NCBI RefSeq assembly: GCF_018336935.1
Contig: NZ_CP068771.1
Coordinates: 930,001-994,000, forward strand
Direction of reading: 5' to 3'
From: Serratia plymuthica
GTDB taxonomy: Bacteria; Pseudomonadota; Gammaproteobacteria; Enterobacterales; Enterobacteriaceae
DNA length: 64,000 bases
A model generated the notes under the pieces. The model had not been told where the DNA came from. It saw only the letters and a list, made by a program, of their open reading frames with translations, and ran no database searches. Positions 53,576 through 64,000 of the stretch are shown in pieces. The translations under genes were made by a program, and so were the position numbers. The first letter of the stretch is position 1. Each line of letters opens with the position of its first letter.

Positions 53576-54688
53576 TTATAAACTTTTAGACAGCATTTTC
53601 CGATGCGTGTGGATCGACATGATGATGCCGAACCCAGCCATAAGTACGATCAGCGCCGAACCCCCATAACTGACCAGAGGCAAAGGTACGCCAACTACCG
53701 GTAAAATGCCACTGACCATACCAATGTTAACAAACACATAAACGAATAATATCAGCATCAGGCCGCCGACCATGACCCGGCCGAAGGTGGTTTGCGCCTT
53801 GGCGGCGATCATCAGCCCGCGAATAATCACCAGCAGGTACAGCGCCAGCAGCACCAGTACCCCAATCAGCCCCAGCTCCTCGGCCAGTACCGCGAAGATG
53901 AAGTCGGTATGGCGCTCCGGCAAAAACTCCAGCTGCGACTGGGTGCCATGCAGCCAACCCTTGCCGGACAGGCCGCCGGAACCGATAGCGATTTTCGACT
54001 GAATGATGTGGTAGCCGGCGCCGAGCGGATCGCTTTCCGGATCGAGCAGCATCATCACGCGGTCGCGTTGATAGCCGTGCATCAGGAAGAACCACAGCAC
54101 CGGAATAAAGGCCGCCAGCATTAGGGCGGCGACAGCGATCAGCTTCCAGCTCATCCCGGAAAGGAACAGCACGAACAGGCCAGAGGCGGCGATCAAAATC
54201 GACGTGCCCAGGTCCGGCTGCGCGGCAACCAGTAGGGTCGGCAGGAAAATCAGCACCAGCGCAATGGCGGTATTCTTCAGTGAAGGCGGGCAGACGTCGC
54301 GGTTCATAAAGCGCGCTACCATCAGCGGGACGGCGATTTTAGCGATTTCTGACGGCTGGAAGCGCACAAAACCGAGATCCAGCCAGCGTTGAGCGCCTTT
54401 ACTGATCTGCCCGAACGCGTCGACCATAATCAGCAGGATCACGCAGAAGATGTACAGGTAGGGCGCCCAGCTTTCATAGACCCGCGGCGGGATCTGAGCC
54501 ATTACGCCCATCACGATCAGGCCCATGACGATCTGGCCGATTTTGCGTTCCATCATGCCGATATCCTGGCCGCTGGCGCTCCACATCACGAATGCGCTGT
54601 AGACCAGCAGAGCCAGAATGAATAACAGGAAAGTGGGGTCGATATGGATCTTGGTCCAGATCGAGCCTTTTTGTTGGCTTTCAGTCAT
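53576..54688 (-). CDS. mrdB: Rod-shape SEDS glycosyltransferase RodA (MrdB)
   Basis: This 370-residue peptidoglycan polymerase of the elongasome has ten membrane helices. SEDS signatures include [34 protein letters not shown] and the periplasmic loop with [19 protein letters not shown]. It works with PBP2 (mrdA), eight bases upstream on the same strand. Confidence 0.97.
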   Translation of the reverse strand: MTESQQKGSIWTKIHIDPTFLLFILALLVYSAFVMWSASGQDIGMMERKIGQIVMGLIVMGVMAQIPPRVYESWAPYLYIFCVILLIMVDAFGQISKGAQRWLDLGFVRFQPSEIAKIAVPLMVARFMNRDVCPPSLKNTAIALVLIFLPTLLVAAQPDLGTSILIAASGLFVLFLSGMSWKLIAVAALMLAAFIPVLWFFLMHGYQRDRVMMLLDPESDPLGAGYHIIQSKIAIGSGGLSGKGWLHGTQSQLEFLPERHTDFIFAVLAEELGLIGVLVLLALYLLVIIRGLMIAAKAQTTFGRVMVGGLMLILFVYVFVNIGMVSGILPVVGVPLPLVSYGGSALIVLMAGFGIIMSIHTHRKMLSKSL

Positions 54689-54696
54689 GTTCTACC

Positions 54697-56592
54697 TTAA
54701 TCACCTTCTACACCAGGCGGCAGCGGGGCCTCGGCTGGTAATTGCGTATTGTTGTCGCCCAGCAGGATATGGTCGAGGATCTGACGGGTAATCGTCCCGA
54801 CCGCCGGACCGGCGCCGCCGTTTTCCAAAATGACGGCGACCGACACCGTTGGATTATTGTACGGCGCAAAGGCAGTCATCAGCTTATGGTCACGCAGGTG
54901 TTCTGCCAGTTTGTGGGCGTTGTAGGTTTCGTAGCCGAATACCTGTGCGGTACCCGATTTTGCCGCGGCTTTGTAGGGTGCATCTGCGAAGTACTTACGC
55001 GCCGTCCCGTTAGGGCGGTTGGCGACACCGTACATGCCGTCTTTGGCAATTTCCCAGAAGCCGGAATGAATATCACCGATCTGCGTGCTCTCTTCCTGAC
55101 GGAAAGGCACCAGCGCGCCGTTGATTCGGGTGCTCTGCAACAGATGCGGCGTTTTGACGTTACCGTCGTTAATCAGGGTGTTCAGCGCCTTGGACATCTG
55201 GATCGGCGTTGCGGTCCAGTAGCCCTGACCTATGCCCACCGGGATGGTATCGCCCTGGTACCAGGGTTTTTTATAGCGTTTGAATTTCCAGTCGCGGGTC
55301 GGCATCAGACCGGAACGTTCTTCGGAAAGATCGATGCCGGTGTACTGGCCGTAGCCGAACTTGGTCAACCAGGTCGACAAGCGATCGATGCCCATATCGT
55401 ACGCCACCTGATAGAAGAAGGTATCCGCCGATTCTTCCAGCGCCTTGGTGACGTTCAGGCGGCCATGGCCCCATTTTTTCCAGTCGCGAAAGCGTTTTTC
55501 CGAACCGGGCAACTGCCACCAGCCGGGATCGAACACTATGGTGTTTTTGGTGATCACCCCGGCGCTGAGCGCCGAGACGGAAATATAGGGTTTTACCGTT
55601 GACGCAGGTGGGTAAACCCCTTGCGTGGCGCGGTTGATCAGTGGCCGGTTCGGATCGTTCAGCAGCCCCTGATACTCCTTGCTGGAGATGCCGTCCACGA
55701 ACAGGTTCGGGTCATAGCTGGGGTTGGAAACCATGGCCAGAATGCCGCCGGTGCGCGGGTCGCTCACGACCACCGCCGCCCGGCTGCCCACCAGCAATTG
55801 CTCGATATAGCGTTGCAGGTTGAGATCCAGCGTCAGGTAAACGTCCTGGCCGGCGGAAGGCGGCTGCTCGTGCAACTGACGGATGACCCGGCCGCGGTTG
55901 TTGACCTCGACCTCTTCGTAGCCGGTTTTACCGTGCAGGGTGTCTTCGTAATAGCGCTCGATACCCAGCTTGCCGATATCGTGAGTGGCGGCGTAGTTCG
56001 CCAGCTTGCCGTCTTTGTCCAGCCGTTCGACGTCGCGATCGTTGATCTTCGAGACATAACCGGTGACATGGGTGAGGGCGGAGCCATAAGGATAATAGCG
56101 GCGCTGGTAGCCTTTCACTTCCACGCCGGGGAAGCGGAACTGATTGACCGCAAAGCGGGCGACCTGCACTTCGTTCAGCGCGGTTTTCACCGGGATGGAA
56201 ACGAAACGGCGTGAGCGTTTGCGCTCTTTCTCGAAGTTGACGATGTCGTCATCGGTCAGATCGACCACCGGACGCAGCGCCTGCAGCGTCGCTTTCAGGT
56301 CGTCGATCTTTTCCGGCATCAATTCCAATTGATAGATGGTGCGGTTGAGCGCCAGCGGGGTGCCGTTACGATCGTAGATAATGCCGCGGCTGGGGGCGAT
56401 GGGCACCAGCTTGATGCGGTTTTCGTTGGAGCGGGTGCGGTAATCCTCGACGCGGACAATTTGCAGATTATACAGATTGGCGATCAGGGTGCCGCTCAGC
56501 ACCAGAATGACCAAAAACGCCACCAGGGCGCGGCGTACAAACAGGGCAGATTCAGCCGTATAGTCGCGAAAAGGGTTACGTTCTATTTTCAT
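54697..56592 (-). CDS. mrdA: Penicillin-binding protein 2, elongation transpeptidase
   Basis: The 631-residue class B PBP has an N-terminal membrane anchor (VRRALVAFLVILVLSGTLIA), a non-catalytic dimerisation domain to about residue 260, and a transpeptidase domain. The active-site Ser is in PPASTVKPY (SxxK). SAD in LEESADTFF is the SxN-type motif, and KSGTAQ is the KTG box. It pairs with RodA for cell elongation and is the mecillinam target. It precedes mrdB. Confidence 0.97.
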   Translation of the reverse strand: MKIERNPFRDYTAESALFVRRALVAFLVILVLSGTLIANLYNLQIVRVEDYRTRSNENRIKLVPIAPSRGIIYDRNGTPLALNRTIYQLELMPEKIDDLKATLQALRPVVDLTDDDIVNFEKERKRSRRFVSIPVKTALNEVQVARFAVNQFRFPGVEVKGYQRRYYPYGSALTHVTGYVSKINDRDVERLDKDGKLANYAATHDIGKLGIERYYEDTLHGKTGYEEVEVNNRGRVIRQLHEQPPSAGQDVYLTLDLNLQRYIEQLLVGSRAAVVVSDPRTGGILAMVSNPSYDPNLFVDGISSKEYQGLLNDPNRPLINRATQGVYPPASTVKPYISVSALSAGVITKNTIVFDPGWWQLPGSEKRFRDWKKWGHGRLNVTKALEESADTFFYQVAYDMGIDRLSTWLTKFGYGQYTGIDLSEERSGLMPTRDWKFKRYKKPWYQGDTIPVGIGQGYWTATPIQMSKALNTLINDGNVKTPHLLQSTRINGALVPFRQEESTQIGDIHSGFWEIAKDGMYGVANRPNGTARKYFADAPYKAAAKSGTAQVFGYETYNAHKLAEHLRDHKLMTAFAPYNNPTVSVAVILENGGAGPAVGTITRQILDHILLGDNNTQLPAEAPLPPGVEGD

Positions 56593-56630
56593 CCCGCTGC
56601 TTTATTTCACTCTGTCACTGTCACCATCGG

Positions 56631-57101
56631 TTATTCCCGGTGGTAAGGATGATTTGTTGTAATACTCCAGGCGCGATAGAGGCTTTCAGCCACCAGGACG
56701 CGCACTAAAGGATGCGGTAATGTCAATGGCGAGAGCGACCAGCTTTGTTCGGCAGCGGCTTTGCAGGCCGGCGCCAGCCCTTCCGGGCCGCCAATCAGCA
56801 GGCTGACGTTGCGGCCATCCTGCTTCCAACGTTCGAGCTGTTGCGCCAACTGCGGCGTTTCCCACGGCGTACCGGGGATATCCAGCGTGACAATGCGGTT
56901 GCCTTTGCCCACCGCAGCCAGCATCTGCTCGCCTTCCTTTTCCAGAATGCGCTTGATGTCGGCATTCTTGCCGCGCTTGCCTGCCGGGATTTCGGTCAGC
57001 TCAAACGGCATGTCTTTCGGAAAACGATGCAGATAATCCATAAAACCGGTCTGCACCCAGTCTGGCATCTTGGTGCCGACCGCTACCAGTTGCAGTTTCA
57101 C
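56631..57101 (-). CDS. rlmH: 23S rRNA pseudouridine-1915 N3-methyltransferase
   Basis: This 156-residue SPOUT methyltransferase has the S-adenosylmethionine trefoil knot seen as [14 protein letters not shown] and [24 protein letters not shown]. It modifies helix 69 of 70S ribosomes. Three bases from rsfS; same strand. Confidence 0.96.
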   Translation of the reverse strand: MKLQLVAVGTKMPDWVQTGFMDYLHRFPKDMPFELTEIPAGKRGKNADIKRILEKEGEQMLAAVGKGNRIVTLDIPGTPWETPQLAQQLERWKQDGRNVSLLIGGPEGLAPACKAAAEQSWSLSPLTLPHPLVRVLVAESLYRAWSITTNHPYHRE

Positions 57102-57104
57102 CGC

Positions 57105-57422
57105 TTAGCTCCAGAGTTTTTCCAGCTCATACAGCTGACGGCTTTCTTCCTGCATGATATGTACGATCACATCGCCCAAATCGACCACTACCCAGTCGGA
57201 GGCTTCCTGACCTTTCATGCCGTACAGTTCCATACCTGCGGAGCGGGCTTCCTGCACTACGTGGTTGGCGATAGACATCACGTGGCGGGTAGAGGTCCCG
57301 GTGCAGATGATCATGCAATCGGTGATGCTGGATTTGCCCTGTACATCCAGAGCGATAATGTCTTGGCCTTTCAGGTCATCAATTTTATCGATGACGAAAT
57401 CTTGGAGCGCTTTACCTTGCAA
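57105..57422 (-). CDS. rsfS: Ribosomal silencing factor RsfS
   Basis: This 105-residue factor binds ribosomal protein L14 and blocks subunit joining in stationary phase. The core [20 protein letters not shown], then [17 protein letters not shown] and [16 protein letters not shown] is characteristic. A gap of 188 bases separates it from nadD; the E. coli gene cobC is absent there. Confidence 0.96.
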   Translation of the reverse strand: MQGKALQDFVIDKIDDLKGQDIIALDVQGKSSITDCMIICTGTSTRHVMSIANHVVQEARSAGMELYGMKGQEASDWVVVDLGDVIVHIMQEESRQLYELEKLWS

Positions 57423-57610
57423 AGGTTCCCCCTCGGGTGTGTTCTGTTTGTTCGACTGCGGCAGGCAAATGCCCGCATGCGGCCTGAATCAATGATAATG
57501 TCGGCAGGATGCCGCTGAAAGCCAGCTGGTAATTGCCCGGCCAGCTAAGGTTTCCGGGGTTTTCAGCGAATACCTGAAAAATAGCGGCGCAGTATATCAC
57601 GCGACTTCGG

Positions 57611-58273
57611 CTAGCGATATAAACCCTGTAACTCGATATAGCGCTGCACAGAGCGCGGCAACAGATCGTCACAGCTGATGCCCTGATGGCGGCGCTGGCG
57701 GATTTCCGTGGCGGAAATTTCCAACAATGGCGTGTCGGCCAGATAAATATGCCCCTGCGGCCGTTGGCTGAGCAGTGCGGCGTCGGTGACACGATGGCGC
57801 TCCAGCCACTGTTGCAGTTCCGGCGTATCCATTTGGTCATTGTAGCCAGGGCGGGCCAGCACCAACAAATGGCAGATATCCAGCAACGCCTGCCAGCGGT
57901 GCCATTTGTGCAGCGTCAGCAGCGAATCCTGACCAATAATAAATGCCAACGGCAACGCGGGGCCCCGTTCTTTACGAACGGTTTCCAACGTCTCAATGGT
58001 ATAGGAAGGCGCAGTGCGGTGCAGTTCACGGTCGTCAACGGCGAACAGCGGGTTATTGGCGATCGCCAGCTCAACCATCTTCAGCCGTTGTTGGGCATTG
58101 GCCTCAGGCTGCGGACGGTGGGGAGGGACGTGGTTTGGCAGCAGCGTGACCTGGTTCAGGCCGACTTCTGCGGCCAGCGCTTCCACCGGCCGCAAATGGC
58201 CGTAATGGATAGGATCAAAGGTGCCGCCGAACAGGGCATGCAGGATTGTCGCGCTTTGCGGATTAGTGGGCAT
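57611..58273 (-). CDS. nadD: Nicotinate-mononucleotide adenylyltransferase
   Basis: NadD makes nicotinate adenine dinucleotide in NAD synthesis. The 220-residue chain has the nucleotidyltransferase motif [30 protein letters not shown], and the C-terminal [13 protein letters not shown]. The start at 58273 overlaps holA by 11 bases; a longer upstream frame is rejected. Confidence 0.96.
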   Translation of the reverse strand: MPTNPQSATILHALFGGTFDPIHYGHLRPVEALAAEVGLNQVTLLPNHVPPHRPQPEANAQQRLKMVELAIANNPLFAVDDRELHRTAPSYTIETLETVRKERGPALPLAFIIGQDSLLTLHKWHRWQALLDICHLLVLARPGYNDQMDTPELQQWLERHRVTDAALLSQRPQGHIYLADTPLLEISATEIRQRRHQGISCDDLLPRSVQRYIELQGLYR

Positions 58274-59297
58274 CTGAAAAACTCGTGGCCAGGGGTTTGC
58301 CGCACAGCAGCATCGACAGGGTTTCCAGTTCCGGCCACACCGACTGACCGTAATCCTGTTTAAGGGTGATTTCAATTTGCGCCAGCAAATGGACCGCTTG
58401 CTGCAATTGAGCGCCGGACAACCGCTGCAGCGCCTGAGTCACCAGGTTGCGACGGTTTTGCCAGACCTTGTATTGATCGAACAGCGTGCGCAGGGGCACC
58501 GAGGCCATGCGTCGTTGCAGGTTCAGCAACTGCAGCAGCTCGCGTTGCAGGGTGCGCAACAGGATCACCGGTTCGACATCTTCCTGCTGCATTTGCTGCA
58601 GGATATGCCAGGCGCGCTTGCTTTTGCCTGCCAGCAGGGCGTCCAGCCAGTGAAACGGCGTAAAGTGAGCGGCGTCATTGACCGCTAGTTCAACGCGCGG
58701 CAGTGTGAGCTTACCGTCCGGATGCAACAGAGACAGCCTTTCCAGCGCCTGCGATAACGCCAGCAGGTTACCTTCGTAGCAGTAGCACAGCAGTTGGTTG
58801 GCCGCATCGTCCAGCTCGAGCTTCATGCTTTTGGCTCGCTGCGTCACCCAGCGCGGCAACTGCGCCTGTTCAGGCGTCTGGCAACTGACGTAAGCGCCAT
58901 TTGGGCTAAGTGCTTTGAACCAGGCGCTGTTTTCCTGCGCTTTGGTCAGGCGAGGGCCGCGCAACATCAGCAAGATGTCGTCATGCAGCAGAGCCGCCAG
59001 CTTGATCAGTTGCTCGCCGAGGGGGGCGGTCGGGCCGTTTTCCGGCAAGATCAGCAGCAGCGTCTGGCGGCTGGCGAACAGGCTCATGGCCTGACAGATG
59101 CTGAAAATGGCGTCCCAGTCGGTATGGGCGTCGAGAGAAATGCTGTAGTGCTCGGTGAACTGCTGCTGTTGCGCGGCCTGCCGGATCAGATCCTGGCTTT
59201 CCTGCAGCAGTAACGGTTCATTGCCACTCAATAAATAACAAGCGCGCAGCCCCTCTCGGAGCTGCGCGGCAAGTTGTTCAGGATAAATACGGATCAT
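58263..59297 (-). CDS. holA: DNA polymerase III delta subunit
   Basis: This 344-residue clamp-loader subunit opens the beta clamp. The N-terminal [34 protein letters not shown], the AAA-like domain and the C-terminal collar helices are as in E. coli delta. It lies between lptE and nadD with overlaps on both sides (4 and 11 bases). Confidence 0.95.
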   Translation of the reverse strand: MIRIYPEQLAAQLREGLRACYLLSGNEPLLLQESQDLIRQAAQQQQFTEHYSISLDAHTDWDAIFSICQAMSLFASRQTLLLILPENGPTAPLGEQLIKLAALLHDDILLMLRGPRLTKAQENSAWFKALSPNGAYVSCQTPEQAQLPRWVTQRAKSMKLELDDAANQLLCYCYEGNLLALSQALERLSLLHPDGKLTLPRVELAVNDAAHFTPFHWLDALLAGKSKRAWHILQQMQQEDVEPVILLRTLQRELLQLLNLQRRMASVPLRTLFDQYKVWQNRRNLVTQALQRLSGAQLQQAVHLLAQIEITLKQDYGQSVWPELETLSMLLCGKPLATSFSDAH

Positions 59298-59854
59298 TGC
59301 GCTGAGAGACTTTCCGCTTTTTCACCGGCGGCGGCAGCTTTTTGCTGAGCTTGTTCTTCCGCCGCATGCACGGTCAGCAGTTTACGCACCAGTTGCTGGG
59401 CGGCCTGAACACGCATTTCCTGGCGAATAATGTCCTGTTCGGAATCTTTTGCCAGCGCGGTCAGCGGGTTGTCGAAGAACGAACGGAAGACTTTCACGTT
59501 CAGCGGATACAGATCGTGACCCGGGATCAGCACCTGAGCCTGAACGGTCAGCACCATCTGATACTCAGCGGTTTTGCCGTCCTGGAAGATCGAGGCGGTG
59601 TCCTGGCTTTCGCTGGAACCGATGATACGCAGGGAAGGAATATCCTTACTTTTCGGATCCTTGACGATTGTCACGTCATTCAGACGCAACTGCTCACGCA
59701 CTGCGCGGGTCAGAGGGCCGTAAGGATCCCCGCTGTCCAGTATCAGCGTTTTCATTTCCGAGGGGACCTGCGTGGTGCCACGCAGGTGAAAACCGCAGCC
59801 GGCGGTGACCAGCACCGCCAACCCCAGCAACAGCGTCAGAATACGATGTCGCAC
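59294..59854 (-). CDS. lptE: LPS-assembly lipoprotein LptE
   Basis: This 186-residue outer-membrane lipoprotein plugs LptD in lipopolysaccharide export. The lipobox is VTAGC followed by GFHLRG. The fold region [20 protein letters not shown] and the Gln/Ala/Lys-rich tail are typical of the former RlpB. It overlaps holA by four bases and follows leuS by 14. Confidence 0.94.
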   Translation of the reverse strand: MRHRILTLLLGLAVLVTAGCGFHLRGTTQVPSEMKTLILDSGDPYGPLTRAVREQLRLNDVTIVKDPKSKDIPSLRIIGSSESQDTASIFQDGKTAEYQMVLTVQAQVLIPGHDLYPLNVKVFRSFFDNPLTALAKDSEQDIIRQEMRVQAAQQLVRKLLTVHAAEEQAQQKAAAAGEKAESLSAQ

Positions 59855-59868
59855 AACTCCTCCTTGTG

Positions 59869-62451
59869 TTAACCCACAACCAGGTTAAGCAATTTGCCCG
59901 GAACATAGATCACTTTACGAACCGTAACCCCGTCCAGATATTTAGCGACCAGATGTTCCTCAGCGGCACGCGCACGTACCTGCTCTTCGGTTGCATCTGC
60001 TGCCACAGTGATTTTAGCGCGAACTTTGCCGTTTACCTGTACCACGACCAGCTTGGAGTCTTCGACCATCGCCTGCTCGTCGGCCTGCGGCCAGGCTGCG
60101 GTATCTACATCGCCTTCGCCGCCCAACGCCTGCCACAGCGAGAAGCAAACGTGCGGGGTAAACGGATACAGCATACGAACGACGGACAGCAACGCTTCCT
60201 GCAACAGAGCGCGATCCTGCTCGCTTTCCTGCGGCGCGCGGGCCAGTTTGTTCATCAGCTCCATCACGGCCGCAATGGCGGTGTTGAAGGTCTGACGACG
60301 GCCAATATCATCGGTCACTTTGGCGATGGTCTTATGCAGATCACGGCGCAGCGCTTTCTGATCTTCGTTCAGCGTCGCGACGTTCAGCGGTTGGACAGCG
60401 CCTTTCTCCAGGTGCTCGTAGGCCAGTTTCCAAACGCGTTTCAGGAAGCGGTTTGCCCCTTCCACACCGGATTCCTGCCATTCCAGCGTCATTTCTGCCG
60501 GCGAAGCGAACATCATGAACAGACGCACGGTATCCGCGCCGTATTTCTCGACCATCACCTGCGGGTCGATGCCGTTGTTTTTCGACTTCGACATTTTGCT
60601 CATGCCAGCATAGACCAGTTCGCGGCCTTGTGGATCGGTGGCTTTAACGATGCGGCCTTTGTCGTCGCGTTCAACGGTGGCGTCGACCGGGGAAACCCAG
60701 ACGCGTTCGCCGCTGTTGCCGGTGTAGTAGAAGGCGTCCGCCAGCACCATGCCCTGGCACAGCAGGCGTTTTGCCGGCTCGTCGGAATCAACCATGCCTG
60801 CGTCACGCAGCAGTTTGTGGAAGAAGCGGAAATACATCAGGTGCATGATGGCGTGTTCGATACCGCCGACATACTGATCGACCGGCAGCCAGTAGTTGGC
60901 GGCGGCCGGGTCCAGCATGCCCTGGTCGTACTGCGGGCAGGTGTAGCGCGCGTAGTACCAGGAGGACTCCATAAAGGTGTCAAAGGTGTCGGTTTCACGC
61001 AGCGCCGGCTGGCCGTTGACCGTGGTTTTCGCCCACTCGGGATCGGCTTTGATCGGGCTGGTAATGCCGTCCATCACTACGTCTTCCGGCAAGATCACCG
61101 GCAGTTGGTCTTCCGGCGTTGGCATTACGGTGCCGTCTTCCAGCGTCACCATCGGGATCGGGGCGCCCCAGTAACGTTGACGAGACACACCCCAGTCGCG
61201 CAGACGGTAGTTGACCTTGCGTTGGCCCACGCCCATGGCGACCAGTTTGTCGGCAATGGCGTTGAAACCGGCTTCGTGATCCAGGCCATCGAACTCGCCG
61301 GAGTTGAACAGCGTGCCTTTTTCGGTCATGGCTTCGGCATGCACGTCCGGCTGGCTGCCGTCGAGCGCCAGCACGACTGGTTTGATCGGCAGACCGTATT
61401 TGGTGGCGAACTCCCAGTCGCGCTGGTCGTGAGCCGGAACCGCCATCACTGCACCTGTGCCGTATTCCATCAAGACGAAGTTGGCAACCCAAACCGGCAC
61501 CTTCTCGCCGGACAGCGGATGAATGGCGAACAGGCCGGTCGGCATGCCTTTCTTCTCCATCGTCGCCATGTCGGCTTCGGCCACTTTGGTATTGCGGCAC
61601 TCTTCGATAAATTCAGCCAGCGCCGGGTTATTCACCGCACCCTGTTGCGCCAGCGGGTGGCCCGCCGCGACGGCCACATAGGTGGCGCCCATGAAGGTAT
61701 CCGGACGGGTGGTGTAAACGGTCAGCTTCTCGTCGCTGCCCGCCACGTCAAAGGTGATGTCCACCCCTTCAGAGCGGCCAATCCAGTTGCGCTGCATGGT
61801 TTTCACCTGCTCAGGCCAGCTTTCCAGCGTATCCAGATCGTTGAGCAGTTGATCGGCGTAGTCGGTGATTTTGATAAACCACTGCGGGATCTCTTTACGC
61901 TCGACCTTGGTGTCGCAGCGCCAGCAGCAGCCGTCGATAACCTGTTCGTTGGCCAGTACGGTCAGATCGTGCGGGCACCAGTTGACCGCAGAGGTTTTCT
62001 TGTAGACCAGGCCTTTTTCGTACAGCTTGGTGAAGAACCACTGTTCCCAACGGTAGTAATCCGGATCGCAGGTGGCGATCTCGCGATCCCAGTCATAGCC
62101 GAAGCCCAGCAGTTTCAGCTGGTTCTTCATGTATTCGATGTTGTCGTAGGTCCACGGAGCCGGTGCGGTGTTGTTCTTCACCGCGGCGCCTTCCGCCGGC
62201 AGGCCGAAAGCATCCCAGCCGATTGGCTGCAGCACGTTTTTGCCCAGCATGCGCTGATAGCGCGAGATCACGTCGCCGATAGTGTAGTTACGAACGTGTC
62301 CCATGTGCAGACGGCCTGATGGGTAGGGCAGCATGGATAGGCAGTAGTACTTTTCCTTGCTTGCGTCTTCGGTAACCTTGAAAGTTTGCTTCTCTTGCCA
62401 GTGAAGCTGTACGTTCGATTCTATGTCTTCTGGACGGTATTGCTCTTGCAT
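59869..62451 (-). CDS. leuS: Leucyl-tRNA synthetase
   Basis: This 860-residue class I synthetase has the HIGH box as [12 protein letters not shown] and KMSKS as [11 protein letters not shown]. The editing domain lies between ([22 protein letters not shown] with the conserved Thr-rich site). Zinc-domain cysteines are at [14 protein letters not shown] and NWCPHDLTV. It heads the leuS-lptE-holA-nadD group. No gene is seen in the 276 bases upstream. Confidence 0.97.
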   Translation of the reverse strand: MQEQYRPEDIESNVQLHWQEKQTFKVTEDASKEKYYCLSMLPYPSGRLHMGHVRNYTIGDVISRYQRMLGKNVLQPIGWDAFGLPAEGAAVKNNTAPAPWTYDNIEYMKNQLKLLGFGYDWDREIATCDPDYYRWEQWFFTKLYEKGLVYKKTSAVNWCPHDLTVLANEQVIDGCCWRCDTKVERKEIPQWFIKITDYADQLLNDLDTLESWPEQVKTMQRNWIGRSEGVDITFDVAGSDEKLTVYTTRPDTFMGATYVAVAAGHPLAQQGAVNNPALAEFIEECRNTKVAEADMATMEKKGMPTGLFAIHPLSGEKVPVWVANFVLMEYGTGAVMAVPAHDQRDWEFATKYGLPIKPVVLALDGSQPDVHAEAMTEKGTLFNSGEFDGLDHEAGFNAIADKLVAMGVGQRKVNYRLRDWGVSRQRYWGAPIPMVTLEDGTVMPTPEDQLPVILPEDVVMDGITSPIKADPEWAKTTVNGQPALRETDTFDTFMESSWYYARYTCPQYDQGMLDPAAANYWLPVDQYVGGIEHAIMHLMYFRFFHKLLRDAGMVDSDEPAKRLLCQGMVLADAFYYTGNSGERVWVSPVDATVERDDKGRIVKATDPQGRELVYAGMSKMSKSKNNGIDPQVMVEKYGADTVRLFMMFASPAEMTLEWQESGVEGANRFLKRVWKLAYEHLEKGAVQPLNVATLNEDQKALRRDLHKTIAKVTDDIGRRQTFNTAIAAVMELMNKLARAPQESEQDRALLQEALLSVVRMLYPFTPHVCFSLWQALGGEGDVDTAAWPQADEQAMVEDSKLVVVQVNGKVRAKITVAADATEEQVRARAAEEHLVAKYLDGVTVRKVIYVPGKLLNLVVG

Positions 62452-62727
62452 GGCGGCCGGTGGTCCTGTTGGTGTAAACCGTTATCTCAGTCAGAGATAA
62501 GGCTATGAAGATTTAGTATTCGTAGATCCGCATAGCATAGCTGATAAGACCTCCCGGCAACAACACCAAGCGCCCGACTCGGCGCATTTAAAAAATCCCC
62601 GCCATGATATGACTCACATCTTGGGGATCCCGAGCCTTGCCAAGTGACATCAGCAATTTACGACTAAAATGATAAGAGATAGTTTTAGGAGATAAGCCCT
62701 GTCACGTAAGTTCATCGAGGAGAGAAT

Positions 62728-63210
62728 ATGAACAAGGTTGCTCAGTATTACCGCGAATTGGTGGCATCTCTGACCGAACGTCTGAAAAATGGCGAGCGTG
62801 ATATTGACGAATTGGTCGCCGGCGCCGAGAAACGGCTGAACGAAGCGGGTGAATTGACGCGCGGTGAGGTGGAGCAGGTGATCCAGGCGGTACGGCGAGA
62901 CCTGGAAGAGTTCGCCCGCAGTTACCAGGAAAGCAAGGGCGAGTTTACCGACAGCGTCTTTATGCGGGTAATCAAGGAGAGCCTGTGGCAGGAACTGGCG
63001 GATATTACGGATAAAACCCAGTTGGAATGGCGAGAAGTGTTTAAAGACGTCAGCCATCACGGCGTCTACCACAGCGGTGAGGTGGTCGGGCTGGGTAATC
63101 TGGTGTGCGAACAGTGCCACCATAATTTGGCGTTTTACACGCCGGAAGTGCTGCCGCTCTGCCCTAAATGCGGCCATGACCAGTTCCAGCGTCGGCCTTT
63201 CGAACCTTGA
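62728..63210 (+). CDS. ybeL: Zinc-ribbon protein YbeL (DUF1451)
   Basis: The 160-residue protein has a helical N-terminal region (YYRELVASLTERLKNGERD) and a C-terminal zinc ribbon with CEQCHHNLAFY and CPKCGHDQFQ. The function is unknown; the position next to leuS is conserved in enterics. GAGGAGAG precedes the start. Confidence 0.93.
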   Translation: MNKVAQYYRELVASLTERLKNGERDIDELVAGAEKRLNEAGELTRGEVEQVIQAVRRDLEEFARSYQESKGEFTDSVFMRVIKESLWQELADITDKTQLEWREVFKDVSHHGVYHSGEVVGLGNLVCEQCHHNLAFYTPEVLPLCPKCGHDQFQRRPFEP

Positions 63211-63259
63211 GTTTGCCCCCTCATTCTTCTTTCTGCCAAGTCAGGATGAGGGGAGGCTA

Positions 63260-63979
<720 letters not shown>

Positions 63980-64000
63980 CTAAGGTGTTGTTGATACGGT

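Noticed and set aside
59866-62319. 817-residue plus-strand frame opposite leuS
   Set aside because: It is the antisense of leuS, open because of high GC and codon bias. LeuS itself has all its motifs.

Overview
The window is a chromosomal segment of a GC-rich member of the Enterobacterales, most probably Serratia. Two blocks keep the order known from E. coli. The left one is purK-purE-lpxH-ppiB | cysS | ybcJ-folD | tRNA-Arg(UCU). The right one is cspE / crcB / tatE / lipA-lipB-ybeD-dacA-rlpA-mrdB-mrdA-rlmH-rsfS / nadD-holA-lptE-leuS / ybeL. Protein identity to E. coli is high in both. Two dispersed repeats with TACCC...GGGTA ends, plus one stripped-down hairpin copy, are of a type common in Serratia and Yersinia intergenic DNA. 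I place the genus by gene content and codon use; no database was searched.

Between the two blocks (about 7.4 to 43.6 kb) lies accessory and genus-level DNA. It begins at the tRNA-Arg gene with a dead phage-type integrase fragment, as expected for an island inserted at that tRNA. Next, on the minus strand, comes a self-contained signalling module: histidine kinase, NtrC-type regulator, two palindromic upstream sites, a near-perfect sigma-54 promoter, a secreted two-repeat protein, a small membrane peptide and an MFS transporter (7.7-12.8 kb).

An AT-rich stretch (12.9-21.4 kb) carries what I consider the most interesting content, a two-peptide bacteriocin/microcin-like export system. Two divergent arms share one intergenic region. 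One arm encodes an HlyD-family adaptor and a C39-peptidase ABC exporter. The other encodes two small precursors that start MREL...E.M...AGG (15-residue double-glycine leaders) followed by almost pure Gly/Asn cores, and then a periplasmic S9 prolyl oligopeptidase. Both cores hold exactly two cysteines with identical spacing (C-x22-C). No YcaO, dehydratase or radical-SAM enzyme is present, so this is not a microcin B17 locus. A decayed third double-glycine precursor gene lies 10 kb away (29.1-29.3 kb), followed by a small membrane protein that could be an immunity protein. IS3-family fragments lie near both.

The rest of the middle region has a LysR/SDR/secreted MRJP-like cluster (21.5-24.7 kb) and a GlxA-type AraC regulator divergent from a stand-alone ketosynthase (24.7-27.9 kb). 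It continues with a GT-C glycosyltransferase, an aldo/keto reductase with its LysR regulator, a WrbA-like flavodoxin, two tandem candidate small RNAs, a membrane diguanylate cyclase and two paralogous mini zinc ribbons. It ends with a set resembling the Bacillus yxe S-modified-cysteine operon (monooxygenase, acetyltransferase, ABC permease and ATPase, deacylase) that lacks a substrate-binding protein.

The right block starts with cspE, a TetR/Bcr-type efflux pair, a fluoride-riboswitch-controlled crcB, a MASE2-type diguanylate cyclase and tatE. It then runs through lipoylation, cell elongation (PBP5, RlpA, RodA, PBP2), ribosome-associated factors, NAD synthesis, DNA polymerase III delta, LPS assembly and leucyl-tRNA synthetase. 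An azoreductase-like gene closes the window.
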